Origin: Nocardia camponoti
GTDB lineage: Bacteria > Actinomycetota > Actinomycetes > Mycobacteriales > Mycobacteriaceae
Assembly (NCBI RefSeq): GCF_014646135.1
Contig: NZ_BMMW01000003.1
Location: 469,025-533,024 of the forward strand
Length of the DNA: 64,000 nt
Direction: 5' to 3'
The translations under genes were made by a program, and so were the position numbers. The notes below the pieces were generated by a model. It was not told where the DNA came from. It made no database searches and saw only the letters and a list, made by a program, of their open reading frames with translations. This document shows positions 23,628 through 32,330 of this stretch, one piece after another; the first letter of the stretch is position 1, and each line of letters begins with the position of its first letter.

Positions 23628-25268
23628 TTAGGCCGCACCAACCCGACGCGCACGCTGCCGAACCGGATCGGGCACCGGGACCGCCGCAACCAACCGCTGC
23701 GTGTACTCCTGCGCGGGTGCCCGCAAGATCGACTCGTTGTCGCCCTCTTCAACACACTTGCCCTCGCGCAAAACCATGATGCGGTCCGACACCTGGTCGA
23801 CGACCGCCAGGTCGTGGCTGATGAACAGGCACGCCCAACCGCAACCCGCCTGGAGTTCGGTGAAAAGCGTGAGCACGTCGGCCTGCACTGAGACGTCCAA
23901 CGCGCTCGTCGGTTCGTCCGCGATGATCAAGTCCGGGTCCAGCACCAACGCCCGCGCGAGGCTCACTCGCTGACGCTGACCGCCCGACAATTCGTGCGGG
24001 TACCGTCCTTCCGTGCCTGCGGGCAGTCGCACGTCATCAAGCAGGTGACGCACCCGCGCCGCACGACTCGCCCGGTCGCCAACCCCGTGCACAACCAGCG
24101 GTTCGGCGATGCAGTCGCCAACGGTCATGCGGGGATTCAACGATCCAGCCGGGTCCTGGAAAACGAACCCAAGCCGCTGTCGAATCGGTCGCAACGCCCG
24201 TTCCGACCGGCCGACGATGTCATGCGAATCGATCAACACCTGTCCCGAATGCGGCCGCTGCAACCCGGCGACGCACCGCCCGATCGTCGACTTCCCCGAC
24301 CCCGACTCGCCGACGAGTCCCAGCGTTTCGCCGGGCCGGATCACGAAACTCACCGAATCGACAGCCCGAAACGCGGGCTTGCCGAAGGCACCGGGAAACG
24401 TGACGACAAGGTCGCGCACGTCAAGTACCGGGTCAACCGAAACATCAACGGCCGCACGCGAAGACGAAGAAGCGCCCAGATGAGGAACGGCAGCGAGCAA
24501 CGCGCGCGTGTACTCGGCTTTCGGCGCGGCGAACAGCTCGTCGACCGGCGCTTCCTCAACCACCTCGCCCGCCCGCATCACCACAACGCGATCGGCGAGG
24601 TCGGCGACGACGCCCATGTTGTGTGTGATGAGCACGATCGCGCTGCCGATCCGGTCGCGCAGGTCGCGCAACAGGTCGAGGATTTCCGCCTGAACGGTGA
24701 CGTCGAGTGCCGTCGTCGGTTCGTCGGCGATGATCACCTTCGGTTCACACGCGATCGCGATCGCGATCATCACGCGCTGCTTCTGCCCACCCGAGAGCTG
24801 ATGCGGATAGAAGTCAACGCGCTGATCCGGGTCAGGCAACCCAACGAGTCCAAGCAGCTCAATTGCCTTGGCACGTGCGGCCTTCCGCCCCATCGACGAG
24901 TGCGCGCGCAACGCTTCAGCGAGCTGAAACCCCACCGTGAACAACGGGTCGAGCGCCCGCGACGGCTCCTGGAAAATCATCGCGACATCCCCGCCGCGCA
25001 ACGCGGTGAGCTGCTTCTCGTTGAGCCCTGTCACCGGCCGATCGCCGACCGTCACGAGCCCAGACACCCGCGCACTCGCGGGCAACAACCCCATCGCCGT
25101 GCGCGAACTCACCGACTTCCCCGAACCCGACTCGCCGACAATGGCAAGCACTTCACCGGGGTAAACCGCGTACGAAACGTCGCGTACCGCGTCGACCGGA
25201 CCAGCGTCGGTCGAGAACGTCACCGACAGCCCCGACACCGACAGCGCCGCCGTCTTCACCTCAGACAT
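23628..25268 (-). CDS. Fused OppD-OppF-type peptide ABC transporter ATPase
   Basis: This 546-residue protein has two ATPase domains in tandem, each with Walker A GESGSGKS (near 44 and 325), LSGGQ-type signature (LSGGQKQRV and LSGGQRQRV) and Walker B IIADEPT. It energises the permeases encoded just upstream. The start MSEVKTAAL overlaps the permease stop by 8 nt; the open frame upstream of it is inside the permease gene. Peptides or nickel are the usual cargo of this family; the substrate cannot be read here. Confidence 0.9.
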   Translation of the reverse strand: MSEVKTAALSVSGLSVTFSTDAGPVDAVRDVSYAVYPGEVLAIVGESGSGKSVSSRTAMGLLPASARVSGLVTVGDRPVTGLNEKQLTALRGGDVAMIFQEPSRALDPLFTVGFQLAEALRAHSSMGRKAARAKAIELLGLVGLPDPDQRVDFYPHQLSGGQKQRVMIAIAIACEPKVIIADEPTTALDVTVQAEILDLLRDLRDRIGSAIVLITHNMGVVADLADRVVVMRAGEVVEEAPVDELFAAPKAEYTRALLAAVPHLGASSSSRAAVDVSVDPVLDVRDLVVTFPGAFGKPAFRAVDSVSFVIRPGETLGLVGESGSGKSTIGRCVAGLQRPHSGQVLIDSHDIVGRSERALRPIRQRLGFVFQDPAGSLNPRMTVGDCIAEPLVVHGVGDRASRAARVRHLLDDVRLPAGTEGRYPHELSGGQRQRVSLARALVLDPDLIIADEPTSALDVSVQADVLTLFTELQAGCGWACLFISHDLAVVDQVSDRIMVLREGKCVEEGDNESILRAPAQEYTQRLVAAVPVPDPVRQRARRVGAA

Positions 25269-26175
25269 CCGCCGTCTCCTGCTTCGCTTCGACAGCCCTG
25301 CGCGTGCGCAGCAGCGGGTTGAGCGTCTCGTCAATGCTTTCGCCTACCAACGTGATGCCAAGGACAACAAGCACAATGGCGACACCGGGGAAAATCGACG
25401 TCCACCAAATGCCGTTCGAAACATCGTTGAGCGCCTTGTTCAGGTCGTATCCCCACTCGGCAGCCTGCGTCGGCTCAATGCCGAACCCGAGGAAACCGAG
25501 CGCGGCGAGGGTGAGGATCGCGTCGGCCGCGTTAATCGTGATGATCACCGGCAGCGAGCCGGTGACGTTAGAAAGGATGTGGCGGAACATGATTCGCGTT
25601 GTCGACGCGCCCGTCACGCGCGCCGCGTCGACGTACGGTTCGGACTTCACCGCGACCGTCGCGTTGCGCACAACCCGAAAGTATTGCGGCACATACACAA
25701 CCGTGATCGCGATCGCCGCCGACAACATCCCGCCGAGACTGCTCGACGTGCCGCCAGCGACAACGATCGACACGATGATTGCGAGCAACAGCGACGGGAA
25801 CGCGTAGATCGCGTCCATCACAACCCCGAGTCCACGGTCCGGCCAGCGCCCGATGTAGCCCGATGCCAACCCGAGCGGCACGCCGATGACCAGCGACAAC
25901 ACCACCGCGATCACGATCACGAACAGTGCGGTGCGCGCCCCGAGCAGCACCCGCGAGAACACGTCCTCGCTGCGCACCGACGTGCCAAACCAGTGCTGTG
26001 CCGAAGGCGGTTGCTGCGACCCGAACGCGACCCCATCGACGCTGTTTTGCGCAAGCCCGTAGGGGGCGAGCAGCGGCGCGAACACCGCGACCGCGACGAA
26101 CCCGGCCACAATAGCCAGACCCAAAATCAACGTAACTCGTTGCCAGCCAACCGCATTGGCGAGGATATCTCGCAT
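25261..26175 (-). CDS. Peptide-type ABC transporter permease (DppC family)
   Basis: This 304-residue permease has six hydrophobic segments, a long periplasmic loop after helix 1 (HWFGTSVRSEDVFSRVLLG, the DppC signature) and the EAA loop DAARVTGASTTRIMFRHIL. Start ATG shares one base with the upstream permease stop. Works with the DppB-type partner. Confidence 0.92.
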   Translation of the reverse strand: MRDILANAVGWQRVTLILGLAIVAGFVAVAVFAPLLAPYGLAQNSVDGVAFGSQQPPSAQHWFGTSVRSEDVFSRVLLGARTALFVIVIAVVLSLVIGVPLGLASGYIGRWPDRGLGVVMDAIYAFPSLLLAIIVSIVVAGGTSSSLGGMLSAAIAITVVYVPQYFRVVRNATVAVKSEPYVDAARVTGASTTRIMFRHILSNVTGSLPVIITINAADAILTLAALGFLGFGIEPTQAAEWGYDLNKALNDVSNGIWWTSIFPGVAIVLVVLGITLVGESIDETLNPLLRTRRAVEAKQETADV

Positions 26176-27266
26176 CAGAATCGCACCCTTGGATCAATTA
26201 GCGCGACAATCGCGTCAACAACAAAACTCATCACCGCGACGACAACCGCGATGAACGCAACGATGCCCTGCACCGCGATGAAGTCGCGCGCCCGCAGGTA
26301 CTCGGCGAGCTGGTAGCCCAGGCCCTTCCACTCGAAGGTGGTCTCGGTCAGCACCGCGCCGCCGAGCATCATCGCGATGCACATGCCCATCACGGTGATG
26401 ATCGGAATGAGCGCGTTGCGCGTGGCGTGGCGGCCGACGACTACCCGTGACGACAGCCCGCGCGCTCGCGCCGCGTCAACGAAATCGCTGCGCAACGTGA
26501 GGATGAGGTTCACGCGAACCAGTCGCAGGAAGATGCCGCCGGTCAGCAAGCCAAGCGCGAGCGCGGGCAATACCGCGTGCCACAGCACGTCGAAGACGTA
26601 GCTGGTTTCGCCGTAGAGCAGCGCGTCAATGAAGAGCACGTTGGTCTTGGGCGCGACGTGTTGCAGCGCGAGTTCGACGTCAGTGCTCGCGCGACCACCC
26701 ACCGGGAACCACCCGAGCCACACCGAAAACACCAGCTTGAACACCATGCCGACGAAGAAAACCGGTGCCGCGTAGGCGAGGATCGCGGCGAATCGCAACC
26801 CGGCATCCGATGCCGAATCACGGTGCGTCGCAGCATATCTGCCGAGCGGAATGCCGACGGCGAACGCGACGACAAGGCCCCAAAACACCAGCTCGAACGT
26901 CGCCGCGCCATAGGTGAAAACGACGTCGGTGATGGCCTGGTTGTCCTGGGTGCGGCCGAAGTCGCCGTGCAGGAACCCGGTCAGATACTCCTGGTACTGC
27001 ACCCAAATCGGCCGGTTCAGCCCGGCCGCTTCCTTGCGCAGCTCAATCTGGTCTTGGGTGAGTCGGCCGCCCATCGCCGCGCTGATCGGGTCACCGATCA
27101 CGCGCATGAGGAAAAAGACGACCGTCACCAGCAACCACGCGGTCGGCACGATCAACAACAGCCGAACAGCGAGGTAGCGAAAGAGCGCGAAATATCGGGA
27201 GTCGCCGCCGCGCAACCGAAACCGCGACCGTACCGAATCCGCTTGCGCGGCAGCGACTTCGGTCAC
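26175..27266 (-). CDS. Peptide-type ABC transporter permease (DppB family)
   Basis: This 363-residue permease has an N-terminal helix (YLAVRLLLIVPTAWLLVTVV) and the family loop WVQYQEYLTGFLHGDFG; the EAA loop is DAARARGLSSRVVVGRHATR. GTG start with a 4-nt overlap (GTGA) onto the binding-protein stop. The first 35 or so residues are a basic cytosolic extension. Confidence 0.92.
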   Translation of the reverse strand: MTEVAAAQADSVRSRFRLRGGDSRYFALFRYLAVRLLLIVPTAWLLVTVVFFLMRVIGDPISAAMGGRLTQDQIELRKEAAGLNRPIWVQYQEYLTGFLHGDFGRTQDNQAITDVVFTYGAATFELVFWGLVVAFAVGIPLGRYAATHRDSASDAGLRFAAILAYAAPVFFVGMVFKLVFSVWLGWFPVGGRASTDVELALQHVAPKTNVLFIDALLYGETSYVFDVLWHAVLPALALGLLTGGIFLRLVRVNLILTLRSDFVDAARARGLSSRVVVGRHATRNALIPIITVMGMCIAMMLGGAVLTETTFEWKGLGYQLAEYLRARDFIAVQGIVAFIAVVVAVMSFVVDAIVALIDPRVRF

Positions 27267-28849
27267 TTGGCTAGCACCGTGAAGCGGAACTTGAACGAGC
27301 CGTCAAGCGTCTGGTCAACTCCGGTCAGGCCAGGCTTCGACACCGCGACCTGCTTGCCCGAAAGCAGCGGCAGGGTCGGCAGGAAGTTCTGCGCGAGGTC
27401 GGTTTGGATCTTGGCGAGCAGTTCGGCGCGCTTGGCCGGGTCGACCTCGGTGGTCTCGGCGGTCAACTGGCTGTTGATACCGGGGTTCTCAAAGTGCGAC
27501 TGCAGGAAGTTGTTCGGCCCGAAGAACGGCGTCAGGTAGTTGTCGGCGTCCGGGAAGTCCGGGAACCAGCCGAACTGGTAGAGCGGGTAGCTGTCGGAGG
27601 CGCGCTCCTTCTGGTAGGTCACCCACTCCGTCGACTGCAGGTTCACCTTGAACAGGCCCGACGCTTCGAGCTGCGACTTGATCGCCGCGTACTCTTCCGA
27701 CGAACTCGACCCGTAGTGGTCAGGGTTGTACTGCAGGTTCACCGTCACCGGGGTCGAGACGCCAGCGTCAGCGAGGAACTTCGTCGCGAGAGCCTTGTCC
27801 GGCTTCGCGCCGTAGAGGGCCTTCAGCGGCTCGGCCGAGCCAGCGATGCCCTGGGGCACGTAGCCGAACGCGGGCTGGAAGGTGCCCTTGTAAACGTTGG
27901 TTGCCAACGCTTCTCGATCGACCGACGACGCGATCGCCTTGCGCACCGCGAGCTTCTGCTCAGGCGTGCCGCCGGGCATCGTGTTCATGTTGAAAACGAT
28001 GTAGCGCAGCTCGCCGCCGGGGCCGTCGGTCACCTTGACCTTCGAGTCAGCGCGCAGCGAGTCGATGTCGGTTGGCGTGAACGAGCGGTAGCCGACGTCG
28101 ATCGCGCCGTTCTGGAGGTCGAGCTTGAGGTTGTCGGAGGTGGCGTAGTACTTCGTCGACACCGTCTTGGTCTTCGGGGTGCCGAGAATGCCCTGGTAGT
28201 CAGGGTTGGCCTGGTACTCGACGAGCTTGTTCTTGCTGTAGCTCGAAATCGTGTACGGGCCCGCGTAGCCCTTGGCCTTGACCACGTCGTCGTCGGTCGC
28301 GACCTTGTCGGCGGGGAAAACCTTCTCGTCGACGATCGGGCCCGCCTGCGTGGGCAGGATCGCCGGGAAGGTCTGGTCGTTGGCGACCTTGAGCGTGAAC
28401 GCGACGGTGAGATCGTCGGGCGCGTCGGTCTTTTCGAGGTTGCCGAGCAGCGACGCGGGACCGTGCGGATCGTTGATCTTGAGCATCCGGTCGAACGAGA
28501 ACTTAACGCTCTTGGCTGTCAAGGGATTGCCGTTGGCGAATTTCAATCCGGGCTTCATCTTGCACGTGTAAACCGTGGGTGAACTAAATTCGCATTTCTC
28601 CGCGGCGTCGGGCTTTGGCGTCACGTCGCCAGGCGCGAAATTGAGTACGTACGAATAGATTTGGTTCTCCACGAGCAGCGAACCATTGTCGTAGGCGGCC
28701 GCCGGATCGAGCGCGAAGATCTTGTCCGTCGTGCCGGTGACCAGGCCGTTTGCCCCGCCGTCAGTCCTGCCGGAACCGCACCCGGCCAGCGTGGCCGCAA
28801 CTATCGCGGCAATGCCAACCACCGCAACGTGTTTCGCATGTTTATTCAT
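27263..28849 (-). CDS. Peptide-type ABC transporter solute-binding lipoprotein (SBP family 5)
   Basis: This 528-residue receptor has a signal peptide ending in lipobox LAGC (Cys24) and the family-5 architecture, with YVLNFAPGDVTPKPDAAEKC and NPDYQGI in the expected region. It captures oligopeptides or similar ligands for the two permeases and the fused ATPase. First gene of a four-gene operon (receptor, DppB, DppC, fused ATPase) with overlapping stops and starts. Confidence 0.9.
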   Translation of the reverse strand: MNKHAKHVAVVGIAAIVAATLAGCGSGRTDGGANGLVTGTTDKIFALDPAAAYDNGSLLVENQIYSYVLNFAPGDVTPKPDAAEKCEFSSPTVYTCKMKPGLKFANGNPLTAKSVKFSFDRMLKINDPHGPASLLGNLEKTDAPDDLTVAFTLKVANDQTFPAILPTQAGPIVDEKVFPADKVATDDDVVKAKGYAGPYTISSYSKNKLVEYQANPDYQGILGTPKTKTVSTKYYATSDNLKLDLQNGAIDVGYRSFTPTDIDSLRADSKVKVTDGPGGELRYIVFNMNTMPGGTPEQKLAVRKAIASSVDREALATNVYKGTFQPAFGYVPQGIAGSAEPLKALYGAKPDKALATKFLADAGVSTPVTVNLQYNPDHYGSSSSEEYAAIKSQLEASGLFKVNLQSTEWVTYQKERASDSYPLYQFGWFPDFPDADNYLTPFFGPNNFLQSHFENPGINSQLTAETTEVDPAKRAELLAKIQTDLAQNFLPTLPLLSGKQVAVSKPGLTGVDQTLDGSFKFRFTVLAK

Positions 28850-29008
28850 CAGGTCCCACTCTCCGAGCTACTCGATCTCGCGGGGAACCGTACCGTCGAA
28901 CTGTTACCGGCCAGTTTCGTTTCGTAAGAAAAATGGCATGTTTGCAATGAAATAAATGTACGAAAAACAAAGTGACAACAATTCTTACGGTCGACACCAG
29001 AACCTGGG
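28850..29008 (-). promoter_or_regulatory. A/T-rich upstream region of the ABC operon
   Basis: The stretch 28915-28990 is unusually A/T-rich for this chromosome and includes runs such as GAAAAACAAAG. It most likely holds the promoter of the solute-binding protein gene. No operator repeat was recognised. Confidence 0.4.
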
Positions 29009-29037
29009 TAGCCCGTGAACCCCTCGATCACGGGCTA
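29009..29037 (-). terminator. Terminator after the YiaA/YiaB-like gene
   Basis: TAGCCCGTGA (29009-29018) pairs perfectly with TCACGGGCTA (29028-29037) 9 nt beyond the stop codon. No clear U-tract. Confidence 0.6.
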
Positions 29038-29046
29038 GCGCCGCCC

Positions 29047-29337
29047 TTAGGAGACTGAGCGAAACGGGTTGTGTTCGGCGATCAGCTGCTCAAGGCGGGC
29101 CTCGTCGACGCGCGAAAGCAACGACTGGCTTTCCTGCTGGTCGCGAACCACCTTCGCGAGGGTGAAGCAGCTCGTCACGAGGAACAAGCCCGACATGGCG
29201 AGGAAACCGCGCTGCCAGGTGTCGAGTGGCAGGTAGGCGATGCCGATGCCGGTGCCAACGAGGCTCACGCCGAAGGCGATGGCGGCCTGGGCGGTGTAGG
29301 CGGCGGTGTTCTTGGGCTTGGTGTTGGGTGCGCTCAT
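29047..29337 (-). CDS. YiaA/YiaB-like two-helix membrane protein
   Basis: This 96-residue protein has two hydrophobic segments (about 15-35 and 44-62) followed by KVVRDQQE, as in the yiaA/B two-helix domain family of inner-membrane proteins. The function is unknown. A charged tail of about 30 residues follows the helices. Divergent from the Abhydrolase_9 gene. Confidence 0.72.
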   Translation of the reverse strand: MSAPNTKPKNTAAYTAQAAIAFGVSLVGTGIGIAYLPLDTWQRGFLAMSGLFLVTSCFTLAKVVRDQQESQSLLSRVDEARLEQLIAEHNPFRSVS

Positions 29338-29453
29338 AAGCTCAAGTGTGGGATTCGACGCCTGTCGCCAGGTCCGTATTTCTACTCAATGGTGATGCGT
29401 AGTACCCGTCGGCAATCCCGGTTTCTGTCAGTGGGTGCCGCCATACTGGACGA

Positions 29454-31181
29454 GTGTCTACGCGTGCGATGACGGCGGGGGCGCTGCGTGCGCGCGGTGC
29501 CGTCATGTTCGCTCGCGTTGAGCGGGTTGTCGACCTCAACTACGTGGGCCTTGTCTTCGCGACGGTGTTCTTCGCGCTGTCGGTCACGCCGTCGCTGCTA
29601 CCGCGCGACTGGCTGTTCCAGGGGCTCGTCAGTGGGATCAACGCCGCGATCGGGTACGGGCTTGGGTGTGTCTTCGAGTGGGCGTTTCAGAAGTGGGTGC
29701 GTCCACGGATTCCGTTGGCACCGTTGCCCAGTCGCGTTCGTTATGGGGTCAAGGTCGCGGTTTTTACTTCGTGCGTGATCGTCGCCGGGCTGATGCTCAT
29801 CCAGTCAGCGCGATGGCAGCGGCTCACGACGTCGCTGATGGGGATGGATGGCACAACGACGCCCGCCTACCTGCGCACGGGCGTGCTCAGCGTTGCGGTT
29901 GGCGTGTGTGTGGTCGCGGTGTATCGCACCGTACGCGCGCTGGTGTTGGCGTTGGGGCGGCAGCTAAACCAGTGGGTGCGAGTGCCGCGCGAGCTTGCGC
30001 CCGCCGCTGGGTTGCTCGTGCTGGTTGTTGTCGTCGTGACGATCGGCAACGGCGTTGCTTCGCGCGCGTTTTTCGCGGTCGCTAACTCGGCGTTCAGCGT
30101 GCGCAACGATCGGCAGTCGGCCTATGCGGTGCAGCCTTGGGCGCCCGAAAGATCAGGCAGCCCTACGTCTTTGGTCAAGTGGGACACGCTTGGTTACGAG
30201 GGCCGCTGGTTCGTCTCGAATGGGCCGAGCGCCGCGGCGATCACCGAGGTCACCGGCATCCGCGCGCGCGAACCGATTCGGGCGTACGTCGGGCTTGAGT
30301 CGGCTGCTGGCGACGCAGCCGCGGCATCGCTCGCTGTCGCGGAGTTGGAGCGAACCAAGGCATTTGAGCGGTCGGCCCTTGCGGTCGTGACAACCACCGG
30401 CACCGGCTGGGTGAACTCGGCTGCGGCGGGATCATTCGAGTATCTCTTTGGCGGCGACACCGCGATCGTCGCCACGCAGTATTCGTATTTGCCCAGCGTG
30501 CTGTCGTTTTTGTCGGACCGCGACAAGGCGGCTGCCGCGAGTCGCGCGCTGTTCGACGCGGTGTACGCGCGGTGGTCGGTGTTGCCGGTTGAGCAGCGGC
30601 CGAAGTTGTTTGTGTACGGGGAAAGCTTGGGGTCGCAGGGGTCGGAGGAAGTGTTCGACGGGCTCGCCGACTTACGCGCGAAGGTCGATGGGGCGCTCTG
30701 GGTTGGGCCGCCGAATTCGAACCGGCTGTGGCGGCAGTTCGTCGACCGACGCGACCCCGGTTCGCCCGAGGTCGCACCGGTGTACTCGGATGGGCTCGCC
30801 GTCCGATTTGCCGACGGCACAGGGGGTTTCGCTGGCGCGCCCGAATGGTTGCCGCCGCGCATCGGCTATTTGCAGCATCCGTCCGACCCGATCGTGTGGT
30901 GGTCAACCGACCTCATCTTCACGCGCCCTGACTGGTTGAGCGAGCCGCGCGGACCCGACGTCTCGACACAAATGCGGTGGGCCCCGTTCGTGACGTTTTG
31001 GCAGGTCACCGCCGATTTGACGAACGCACAGGGCGTGGTCGACGGGCACGGTCACCGGTACAGCGGCGCGGTTTTGGACGCGTGGTCGGTGATCGCGGAC
31101 CGGCCGGTGGACGCGATGACGCGCGACGCGATCTTCGCGGCGTTGATCGCGGATGAGCAGTACGAGGAGGCCGTGAAGTGA
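29454..31181 (+). CDS. Abhydrolase_9-type membrane alpha/beta hydrolase, paralogue 1
   Basis: This 575-residue protein has about five N-terminal membrane helices (to about residue 200) and a C-terminal alpha/beta-hydrolase domain with nucleophile elbow YGESLGSQGSE, the GTGW loop, WVGPPNSNRLW and DGHGHRY holding the probable catalytic His. Substrate unknown; a lipid or cell-wall ester is a guess. The GTG start follows CATACT by 6 nt, so it may be leaderless. It shares length and all motifs with the gene at 35.6 kb. Four-nt overlap with the CPBP gene. Confidence 0.85.
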   Translation: MSTRAMTAGALRARGAVMFARVERVVDLNYVGLVFATVFFALSVTPSLLPRDWLFQGLVSGINAAIGYGLGCVFEWAFQKWVRPRIPLAPLPSRVRYGVKVAVFTSCVIVAGLMLIQSARWQRLTTSLMGMDGTTTPAYLRTGVLSVAVGVCVVAVYRTVRALVLALGRQLNQWVRVPRELAPAAGLLVLVVVVVTIGNGVASRAFFAVANSAFSVRNDRQSAYAVQPWAPERSGSPTSLVKWDTLGYEGRWFVSNGPSAAAITEVTGIRAREPIRAYVGLESAAGDAAAASLAVAELERTKAFERSALAVVTTTGTGWVNSAAAGSFEYLFGGDTAIVATQYSYLPSVLSFLSDRDKAAAASRALFDAVYARWSVLPVEQRPKLFVYGESLGSQGSEEVFDGLADLRAKVDGALWVGPPNSNRLWRQFVDRRDPGSPEVAPVYSDGLAVRFADGTGGFAGAPEWLPPRIGYLQHPSDPIVWWSTDLIFTRPDWLSEPRGPDVSTQMRWAPFVTFWQVTADLTNAQGVVDGHGHRYSGAVLDAWSVIADRPVDAMTRDAIFAALIADEQYEEAVK

Positions 31182-31828
31182 TCCGCGCTGCCGCCGCCGC
31201 TGCCGCGCCGGTGGTGTGGGCGAATGTGGTGTTGCCGCGATTGGGGCTTGGGTTGCGGGGCCGGACGGTGGCGAATGTGGGTTATGCGGTTGGCTACCGG
31301 GCGTTGTTTGACGGTCAACCAAACTGGCTGTCGGCCAACGGTTTACGTCTTGGCTTGGCTGGCGCGGGGGCAGTCGTCGCAGGGTTCGGCGCGGCGCTTA
31401 GCGTTCCAGCCGTCCGTGCGGCGCTCGCCTCATCTAGCAGTCGAGAGCCGGAAGTCGCAGCGCACGAATGGATTTCACTCCACATCCCGGCGGGAACGGT
31501 CTTCGCGGAAGAAACAGTCTTCCGAGGAACACTGGACCCACTGTTATCGGCAAACCTAGGTCGCGGCCCGGCCTTACTGGTCGGCGCGCTGACCTTCGGC
31601 TTGTGCCACATCACCCCGGCGCGAGCGGTTGGCGACCCGGTGCTTCCGACCGTCGTTGCAACAACGGCGGCGGGGCTCGCCTTCACCCTGCTTGCCCGGC
31701 GAGCGGAAAGCGCAACGGCCCCGGCCCTGGTACACCTTGCGCTCAATGCCGGTGGCGCACTGCTGACGTTGAGGTCGACGCGCGGTGCGAGTGATCGCAA
31801 CCGTCCGGTTGCGGCAAACATGGCATAA
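31178..31828 (+). CDS. CPBP-family intramembrane metalloprotease
   Basis: This 216-residue membrane protein carries the CPBP (Rce1-like) motifs EETVFRG near residue 111 and FGLCH (145-149), with a later helix VHLALNAGG that supplies further conserved residues. It likely cleaves or processes a membrane substrate. GTG start overlaps the upstream stop (GTGA). The last codons and TAA lie inside a 75-bp palindromic repeat. Confidence 0.82.
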   Translation: MIRAAAAAAAPVVWANVVLPRLGLGLRGRTVANVGYAVGYRALFDGQPNWLSANGLRLGLAGAGAVVAGFGAALSVPAVRAALASSSSREPEVAAHEWISLHIPAGTVFAEETVFRGTLDPLLSANLGRGPALLVGALTFGLCHITPARAVGDPVLPTVVATTAAGLAFTLLARRAESATAPALVHLALNAGGALLTLRSTRGASDRNRPVAANMA

Positions 31829-31895
31829 ACGTGCGGGTTCGCGGCTCTAAGGCCCAATTCAAGGGGTTCGACCGCGAATCTGCACGAAAATGCCA
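31821..31895. repeat. 75-bp near-palindromic repeat, family C, copy 1
   Basis: Arms of 24 nt (31821-31844 and 31872-31895) match at 19 positions: TGGCAT, CGTGC and TTCGCGG blocks. A second 75-bp copy is at 58972-59046. It begins within the CPBP stop region and could act as its terminator. Confidence 0.75.
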
Positions 31896-31934
31896 CTCCC
31901 ATCGCAACCACATGGTTGCGGATAGATTGGTTTC

Positions 31935-32330
31935 ATGCCGCGTGGAAAAGTTGATGCTGCGCAAGTACGGGCCGACGTGCTCGCGGTCGCCGGGTGGCTT
32001 CGCGACGAAGCATCGCCAGCGCCCGATCGCAAAGCCATTGCCGCTGCCGTTCGAGGGACCGCGCGCACGCTCGAAAACAACGCGCCCGGACATTCCGTCG
32101 AGGTCCGGGTACCGCCCTTTGTCGCTGTTCAGTGCATCGAAGGGCCGCGGCACACGCGCGGAAACCCGCCCAATGTCGTCGAAACCGATCCCCGGACCTG
32201 GTTACTGCTCGCCACCGGGCTGCTTTCCTTCGACGAAGCCGTGCGCACGGCCCAGGTGAGCAGTTCCGGGAATCGGGCGCCCGAGGTGGCCGACTGGCTG
32301 CCGATCGTCGCCTTACCGGTCGACAACTAG
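31935..32330 (+). CDS. Sterol-carrier-protein-like protein (Rv0807 type)
   Basis: This 131-residue protein resembles the bacterial SCP orthologue family, with VRVPPFVAVQCIEGPRHTRG and NVVETDPRTWLLLATG. It may bind a lipid; no ligand is known. TAGATT (31923-31928) lies 6 nt before the ATG, hence leaderless. Its 3' end overlaps the convergent DUF3533-like gene by 18 bp. Neighbour of purF in mycobacteria as here. Confidence 0.78.
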   Translation: MPRGKVDAAQVRADVLAVAGWLRDEASPAPDRKAIAAAVRGTARTLENNAPGHSVEVRVPPFVAVQCIEGPRHTRGNPPNVVETDPRTWLLLATGLLSFDEAVRTAQVSSSGNRAPEVADWLPIVALPVDN

